A DNA stretch of 8,106 nucleotides from positions 1 to 8,106 of the forward strand of contig CAZNYG010000083.1 of assembly GCA_964577205.1 (NCBI GenBank), written 5' to 3'. A program made the position numbers and the translations under genes. This stretch comes from CAZNYG01 sp964577205 (GTDB lineage Bacteria > Elusimicrobiota > Endomicrobiia > Endomicrobiales > CAIRNS01). The notes beneath the pieces are model-generated. The model ran no database searches and was not told the origin of the DNA. It saw only the letters and a list, made by a program, of their open reading frames with translations. Below, in pieces: positions 5,447 to 8,106 of this stretch (positions are counted from its first letter, which is position 1; each line of letters begins with the position of its first letter).

Positions 5447-6927
5447 AGGCCGTGCTCGTGTATCCGGAGCTTCCGGACACCTTCTGGAGTTTCAAACGGG
5501 CGCTGAAGTTCGTTGCAAAAAAGGCCAGCATCCCGCCACTGGGACTGCTCACGGTCGCTTCCCTGCTGCCCCCCGAGTGGGAGCTTCGGCTGATCGACAT
5601 GAATGTTGAGCCTTTGACGGACGACTGGATACGGAGGGCCGATCTCGTTTTCATCAGCGCCATTTCCGTTCAGAAGCAGGCCGCGCGTGAAGTTATAAAG
5701 AGATGCGCGCTGGCGGGAACGACAGTCGTGGCGGGCGGGCCGCTGTTCACCACTTCCCACGAGGAGTTCAACGGGGTGGATCATTTCGTTCTGGACGAAG
5801 CCGAGGTGACGCTGCCCCTGTTCCTGAACGATCTTGAAAAAGGTATCGCGCGTCCTTTGTATACATCCTCCCGCCGCGCGGGAATAACCGGGACTCCGCT
5901 GCCCCGCTGGGACCTCATCGATATGCGAAAGTACGTCTCCATGAGCATCCAGTACTCCCGCGGCTGTCCGTTCAACTGCGAATTCTGCGATATCACGCTC
6001 CTGTACGGGCGGGAATCGCGAACAAAGAAAACCGCGCAGATACTGGCGGAACTGGATGCTCTGCATAGTCACGGATGGCGGGGTCCGGTTTTCTTTGTCG
6101 ACGATAATTTTATCGGCAACAGGCATAAACTGAAAAACGATATCCTTCCCGCCGTCATCCGGTGGATGCGGCAGCGGCGCTATCCTTTCATTTTCAACAC
6201 CCAGGTTTCGATCAATATCGCCGATGATCCCGGCCTGATGCGGCTTATGACGGAGGCCGGATTTACGACGGTTTTTGTGGGTATCGAAACTCCGGTGGAA
6301 GAAAGCCTGTCCGAATGCGATAAGGTGCAGAACAGGCGCCGGGATCTTTTAGCCAGCGTCAGGGCCATTCAGGGCGCGGGGCTGGAAGTGCAGGGCGGGT
6401 TCATCGTCGGATTCGATCACGACCCTCCCGGGATATTCGACCGGCAGATCGCGTTTATCCAGGAAAGCGGGATCGTCACGGCGATGGTGGGCCTGCTCAA
6501 CGCCCTCAAGGGCACGCGTCTTTATCAGCGCATGAGCAGCGAACACCGGCTGCTGAACGAAGATTCGGGCGATAACACCGACGGTTCCATGAACTTTGTT
6601 CCCAGGATGGAAGAGCGCGTTCTCCGCGAAGGGTATCGGAGACTTGTTTCAACCCTGTACTCGCCGCAACAGTATTATGAGCGCATCAGGAAGTATCTGG
6701 AGCAGCATCGCCCTTCACAGCCCAGATCCTTTGTCTTTAAACCTTCGTATCTCATGGCATTTTTGCGGTCGCTGTTCCTTCTGGGGATCGTGCGGAAAGA
6801 AAGGGTATATTACTGGCGGCTGCTTTTCCGGACGCTTTTCACCAGCCCGCACCAGTTTTCCCAGGCCGTCACGTTCGCCATCTACGGCTACCATTTCCGC
6901 AAGGTATTCGAAGAGAAGAACACTTGA
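5443..6927 (+). CDS. B12-binding-domain radical SAM protein, DUF4070 type
   Basis: A 494-residue enzyme. The ATG at 5443 is preferred over 5422 because the family begins MKxLLVYPExPDTFWSFKxALKF and because 5422 lies in a terminator stem. Residues 1-140 form the cobalamin-binding-like Rossmann domain (PPLGLLTVAS, VVAGGPLF, VLDEAEVTLPLFL). It lacks the DxHxxG base-on motif, as is common in this class. CPFNCEFC gives Cys175, Cys179 and Cys182 for the [4Fe-4S] cluster that cleaves S-adenosylmethionine. FFVDDNFIGN (218-227), VFVGIETP (277-284) and GGFIVGFD (318-325) continue the barrel. The DUF4070 region follows to about 420, then a basic, aromatic tail. The hopanoid C2-methylase HpnP belongs to this family, but most members are uncharacterised and no hopanoid gene is nearby, so the substrate is open. 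Expression probably depends on the leader upstream. Confidence 0.88.
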   Translation: MKAVLVYPELPDTFWSFKRALKFVAKKASIPPLGLLTVASLLPPEWELRLIDMNVEPLTDDWIRRADLVFISAISVQKQAAREVIKRCALAGTTVVAGGPLFTTSHEEFNGVDHFVLDEAEVTLPLFLNDLEKGIARPLYTSSRRAGITGTPLPRWDLIDMRKYVSMSIQYSRGCPFNCEFCDITLLYGRESRTKKTAQILAELDALHSHGWRGPVFFVDDNFIGNRHKLKNDILPAVIRWMRQRRYPFIFNTQVSINIADDPGLMRLMTEAGFTTVFVGIETPVEESLSECDKVQNRRRDLLASVRAIQGAGLEVQGGFIVGFDHDPPGIFDRQIAFIQESGIVTAMVGLLNALKGTRLYQRMSSEHRLLNEDSGDNTDGSMNFVPRMEERVLREGYRRLVSTLYSPQQYYERIRKYLEQHRPSQPRSFVFKPSYLMAFLRSLFLLGIVRKERVYYWRLLFRTLFTSPHQFSQAVTFAIYGYHFRKVFEEKNT

Positions 6928-7022
6928 AACCTGGAAAAAACCCCGTAAAATTGGTACAATAACGAAGCTGAAGTTCATAGTCGGGCAGTCAGCAGATTGT
7001 CTTGGACAGATGAAACGAAGAG

Positions 7023-7080
7023 GTAGGCGCGGGCTTTAGCCCGTGCGTCGCATCAAATGCGCCGGCTGAAGCCGGCGCCT
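7023..7080. repeat. REP-like pair of inverted palindromes (BIME-like)
   Basis: Hairpin one: GCGCGGGCT (7027-7035) with AGCCCGTGC (7038-7046), one G-T pair. It is headed by GTAGG, resembling the GTAG head of REP sequences handled by REP-associated tyrosine transposases. Hairpin two: GCGCCGGCT (7059-7067) with AGCCGGCGC (7070-7078), 9 bp perfect, followed by CTG. Read inward, both carry a GGCT-AGCC core, and a small GCAT/ATGC stem joins them. It lies about 100 bases after the radical SAM stop, where no T-run terminator is seen, so it may also stabilise that mRNA's 3' end. Confidence 0.55.
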
Positions 7081-7149
7081 GTTTGGAATATATACGTAAC
7101 TCCAGTGAATAGTAAAAGACAAAGATAACAACGAGAAAGTAGATAGTAA
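7081..7149. other. AT-rich spacer, nothing recognised
   Basis: This stretch begins the 769-base interval without a protein gene (6928-7696). It is A-rich with TATATAC at 7090-7096 and no convincing -35 for it. I see no ORF, hairpin or RNA gene in it. Confidence 0.4.
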
Positions 7150-7214
7150 ACCGCTTTTGATATTTTCGCTTCGCTCAAATATCAAATGCTCTGCAATTTG
7201 CAGAGCAGTACGGT
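7150..7214. repeat. Two-hairpin palindromic element (type II, copy 1)
   Basis: Closing pair ACCG (7150-7153) with CGGT (7211-7214). Inside, TTTGATATTT (7156-7165) pairs with AAATATCAAA (7177-7186) around a loop that reads GAGCGAAGCGA on the minus strand. It is abutted by TGCTCTGCA (7187-7195) with TGCAGAGCA (7199-7207) around ATT. The layout, a CCG...ACGGT frame around two neighbouring hairpins, recurs at 7781-7844 with unrelated stem sequences. Confidence 0.55.
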
Positions 7215-7237
7215 GTTAACCATTTAGGAAGGGTTCA

Positions 7238-7261
7238 GTCCCGCAATTTGAATGGCGGGAC
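7238..7261. repeat. Perfect 7-bp hairpin
   Basis: GTCCCGC (7238-7244) pairs with GCGGGAC (7255-7261) around a 10-base loop. The loop-side GCAATTTG (7243-7250) also occurs inside the previous hairpin at 7193-7200, so the two may share an origin. GCC-GAA-GGC (7262-7270) follows directly and leads into the first type I unit. Confidence 0.45.
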
Positions 7262-7269
7262 GCCGAAGG

Positions 7270-7330
7270 CTGCGTGTTCGCGCGAATAGGCGCGAACGTG
7301 TCACGCAGGCCGCTGCGACGGCGCAGCGGC
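7270..7330. repeat. Type I structured repeat, copy 1
   Basis: Outer stem CTGCGTG (7270-7276) with CACGCAG (7302-7308); inner stem TTCGCGC (7277-7283) with GCGCGAA (7290-7296); apical loop GAATAG (7284-7289); one-sided bulge CGTGT (7297-7301). A second hairpin abuts with no gap: GCCGCTGCG (7309-7317) with CGCAGCGGC (7322-7330), loop ACGG. A further TCCC-GAA-GGGA hairpin follows at 7337-7347. Loop and bulge match copies 2 and 3, while the stem sequences differ. Confidence 0.65.
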
Positions 7331-7380
7331 AGGGGATCCCGAAGGGAGCCAGTCAGGTTTCCCTTGGATTGCGTTTTGCA

Positions 7381-7439
7381 GCCGCTGTCCGACGAATAAG
7401 TCGGACGTGCCAGCGGCGGGCGCGAGATGGTGAGCGCCC
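7381..7439. repeat. Type I structured repeat, copy 2
   Basis: Outer stem GCCGCTG (7381-7387) with CAGCGGC (7411-7417); inner stem TCCGAC (7388-7393) with GTCGGA (7400-7405); loop GAATAA (7394-7399); bulge CGTGC (7406-7410). The abutting second hairpin is GGGCGC (7418-7423) with GCGCCC (7434-7439), loop GAGATGGTGA. It shares GACGAATAAGTCG, GCGGCGGGCGCGAGA and TGGTGAGCGCCC exactly with copy 3, while the distal inner-stem pair differs: C7390-G7403/G7404 region here, G-C in copy 3, paired in both. Confidence 0.7.
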
Positions 7440-7466
7440 ATACGTTAATAATTCGGAGCAAAACAA

Positions 7467-7486
7467 TCCTGAGCTCTGTCGAAGGA
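7467..7486. repeat. Widespread small repeat (TCCTTCGACAGAGCTCAGGA on minus strand)
   Basis: The minus strand reads TCCTTCGACAGAGCTCAGGA. Sequences of the form CTTCGAC...GCTCAGGA recur many times in a broad range of bacterial genomes. TCCT (7467-7470) and AGGA (7483-7486) can pair. The wide distribution is recalled, not tested here. Confidence 0.45.
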
Positions 7487-7489
7487 TAA

Positions 7490-7508
7490 GTCCGAACTCG
7501 TTTCGGAC
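7490..7508. repeat. Perfect 7-bp hairpin before the tRNA fragment
   Basis: GTCCGAA (7490-7496) pairs with TTCGGAC (7502-7508) around CTCGT. It ends 10 bases before the tRNA-Ser 5' fragment. No T-run follows. Confidence 0.45.
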
Positions 7509-7517
7509 GCATATATA

Positions 7518-7535
7518 GGAGAGGTGTCCGAGTGG
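7518..7535 (+). pseudogene. tRNA-Ser 5' fragment (first 18 bases only)
   Basis: GGAGAGGTGTCCGAGTGG is identical to bases 1-18 of the intact tRNA-Ser at 7697-7714 and covers the acceptor 5' arm and the start of the D-arm. Identity begins exactly at tRNA base 1 and stops exactly where the type I repeat copy 3 begins (7536). No matching anticodon arm, T-arm or 3' acceptor strand is found between it and the intact gene. It is a broken duplicate, an insertion-interrupted copy whose 3' part was lost, or an attachment-site-like scar. Confidence 0.7.
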
Positions 7536-7620
7536 GCCGCAGTGCGACGAATAAGTCGCACGTGACTTGCGGCGGGCGCGAGAGATCAATAAGAAGTTCA
7601 AAATAAGCTGGTGAGCGCCC
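7536..7620. repeat. Type I structured repeat, copy 3, inserted in the tRNA fragment
   Basis: Outer stem GCCGCA (7536-7541) with TGCGGC (7568-7573); inner stem GTGCGAC (7542-7548) with GTCGCAC (7555-7561); loop GAATAA (7549-7554); bulge GTGACT (7562-7567). The abutting hairpin is GGGCGC (7574-7579) with GCGCCC (7615-7620). Its loop begins GAGA and ends TGGTGA like copy 2, but carries about 25 extra AT-rich bases between, so the arms are kept and the loop tolerates insertion. It starts at the base after the tRNA fragment. Confidence 0.7.
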
Positions 7621-7651
7621 CGGGTGAAGGGGCTGGAAGCTCCGAACAGCG

Positions 7652-7683
7652 TTGATAAACGCAGCATAACAACTGAATATAAG
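7652..7683 (+). promoter_or_regulatory. Weak candidate promoter for tRNA-Ser
   Basis: TTGATA (7652-7657) and TATAAG (7678-7683), each five of six to consensus, but the 20-bp spacer is longer than normal. A start near 7690 would put a short leader before the tRNA. The TACAAT at 7691-7696 touches the first tRNA base and is too close to act as its -10. Confidence 0.3.
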
Positions 7684-7696
7684 CACCAGATACAAT

Positions 7697-7783
7697 GGAG
7701 AGGTGTCCGAGTGGTTGAAGGAGCTGGTCTCGAAAACCAGTGTACCTTTATTGGTACCGTGGGTTCAAATCCCACCCTCTCCG
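7697..7783 (+). tRNA. tRNA-Ser(CGA)
   Basis: Acceptor GGAGAGG (7697-7703) pairs with CCTCTCC (7776-7782), discriminator G7783. The D-arm TCCGAGTGGTTGAAGGA follows. The anticodon stem CTGGT/ACCAG encloses CTCGAAA, giving anticodon CGA, which reads serine UCG. The long variable arm, typical of serine tRNAs, is stem GTACC (7742-7746) with GGTAC (7753-7757). The T-arm is GTGGG-TTCAAAT-CCCAC (7759-7775). The 3' CCA is not encoded, so it must be added by CCA-adding enzyme. The gene shows no defect in its arms. A long hairpin starts at the last acceptor base, so 3' processing must deal with a competing fold. Confidence 0.97.
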
Positions 7784-7844
7784 TATTTTTTTCGCGAAGG
7801 CGAAAAAAATACGAAGTGAGGGGAAATGCTTTTCCCCGAACGGT
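7781..7844. repeat. Two-hairpin palindromic element (type II, copy 2) fused to the tRNA 3' end
   Basis: CGTATTTTTTTCGC (7782-7795) pairs over 14 bp with GCGAAAAAAATACG (7800-7813) around GAAG. After a short GAAGTGA-type linker, GGGGAAA (7820-7826) pairs with TTTCCCC (7831-7837). CCG (7781-7783) and CGG (7841-7843) can close the pair. The frame matches 7150-7214 although the stems do not. The first stem takes in the tRNA's last acceptor base and discriminator. It is not a good terminator, since its T-run is inside the stem. Confidence 0.6.
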
Positions 7845-7914
7845 CAACTTTCAAATTTCTACTCTCAGCCGTTAATCCGTTGACTTTATCCGTTGCTGTG
7901 ATATTCAGTCGAAT

Positions 7915-7957
7915 CCTGTTTTGTACCGGTACCGGTATGGAACAGGTTTTTTATTTT
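7915..7957 (+). terminator. Strong intrinsic terminator with a 14-bp perfect palindrome
   Basis: CCTGTT (7915-7920) pairs with AACAGG (7941-7946). TTG (7921-7923) faces TGG (7938-7940), three G-U pairs in RNA. The top is the perfect palindrome TACCGGTACCGGTA (7924-7937). Six T and ATTTT follow directly (7947-7957). It is the first convincing terminator after the tRNA and probably ends that transcript, implying a tRNA precursor with a trailer of about 170 bases that holds the hairpins at 7782-7837. Confidence 0.75.
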
Positions 7958-8106
7958 CCTCGAGTTCTGGTCAGAATAATACAATATTCTAACATGCATA
8001 GTGTAGAAAATGGGATCAGGTTCAACCGGAAGATAGCAAAACTTGAGAAGTATTTTTGTCAATAGTTTAGACCTGATAATATGTTAGGTGGTTCCTCACT
8101 GTTTTG
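7958..8106. other. AT-rich tail without a recognised gene
   Basis: With 7784-7957 this makes a gene-free stretch of 323 bases. I see AGAATA...TATTCT (a short hairpin near 7974-7991) and a spaced inverted repeat, ATCAGGT (8015-8021) with ACCTGAT (8071-8077). No ORF here has a ribosome site or recognisable protein features. The inverted repeat could frame an operator or the end of an element outside the window. Confidence 0.35.

Noticed and set aside
6924..6960. Promoter with TACAAT (6955-6960) after the radical SAM gene.
   Set aside because: The TTGAAA at 6924-6929 is 25 bp away, and at 17 bp only the weak TGGAAA is found; no gene lies directly downstream.
7252..7518. Plus-strand ORF of 88 residues across the hairpin region.
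   Set aside because: It runs straight through perfect palindromes, has arginine/alanine-rich composition from GC stems, and no ribosome site.
7270..7620. CRISPR array.
   Set aside because: Three units with unequal spacing (111 and 155 bp), stems not identical, and no spacer-like regularity or cas genes.
7353..7847. Minus-strand ORF of 164 residues containing GFEPTVPIKV and SRPAPSTTRTPL.
   Set aside because: It is the reverse-strand translation of the tRNA-Ser gene and its repeats, a well-known spurious protein in databases. It has no ribosome site.
7826..8065. Plus-strand ORF of 79 residues after the tRNA.
   Set aside because: It starts inside a hairpin, reads through the strong terminator at 7915-7957, and has no ribosome site or recognisable domain.

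Overview
The window comes from a bacterium, probably an uncultivated Gram-negative-type lineage with a fairly GC-rich genome. The genes use Shine-Dalgarno sites and sigma70-like promoters, and they include a nucleotide-activated-sugar modification pair, an Rnk homologue, a TerC-family transporter and a cobalamin-binding radical SAM enzyme. No gene fixes the phylum, so I do not name one.

Left part (1-2037): two paralogous N-acetyl sugar amidotransferases (WbpG/PseA type) in tandem on +. The first is cut by the window edge. The second is complete, with its zinc-ribbon cysteines and PP-loop. This is the right end of a surface-polysaccharide (LPS, capsule or flagellin sugar) cluster. A short gap with palindromes (2038-2155) separates it from a minus-strand gene for an unnamed protein with a membrane segment at each end.

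Middle (2888-5252): a good promoter drives rnk, which ends 3 bp from the end of a convergent TPR-protein gene. The TPR gene and a TerC-family membrane protein are divergently transcribed from a compact region holding one recognisable promoter for each strand.

Right-middle (5253-6927): a DUF4070-type radical SAM gene. Its start codon has no Shine-Dalgarno site of its own. It overlaps, as ATGA, the stop of a possible 22-codon leader ORF that does have one. An intrinsic terminator lies inside that leader ORF, which suggests attenuation or translational coupling.

Right end (6928-8106): no protein gene. It holds an intact tRNA-Ser(CGA), an exact copy of that tRNA's first 18 bases 179 bp upstream, and a dense set of palindromes. 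Three of these form a family: a two-tier hairpin with loop GAATAR and a bulge beginning CGTG (offset by one base in the third copy as drawn), directly abutted by a second hairpin. Stem sequences differ between copies while pairing is kept. The third copy sits exactly where the tRNA fragment breaks off. A strong intrinsic terminator lies about 130 bp after the intact tRNA. This repeat family and the leader-ORF/terminator arrangement are the two parts most likely to be undescribed.
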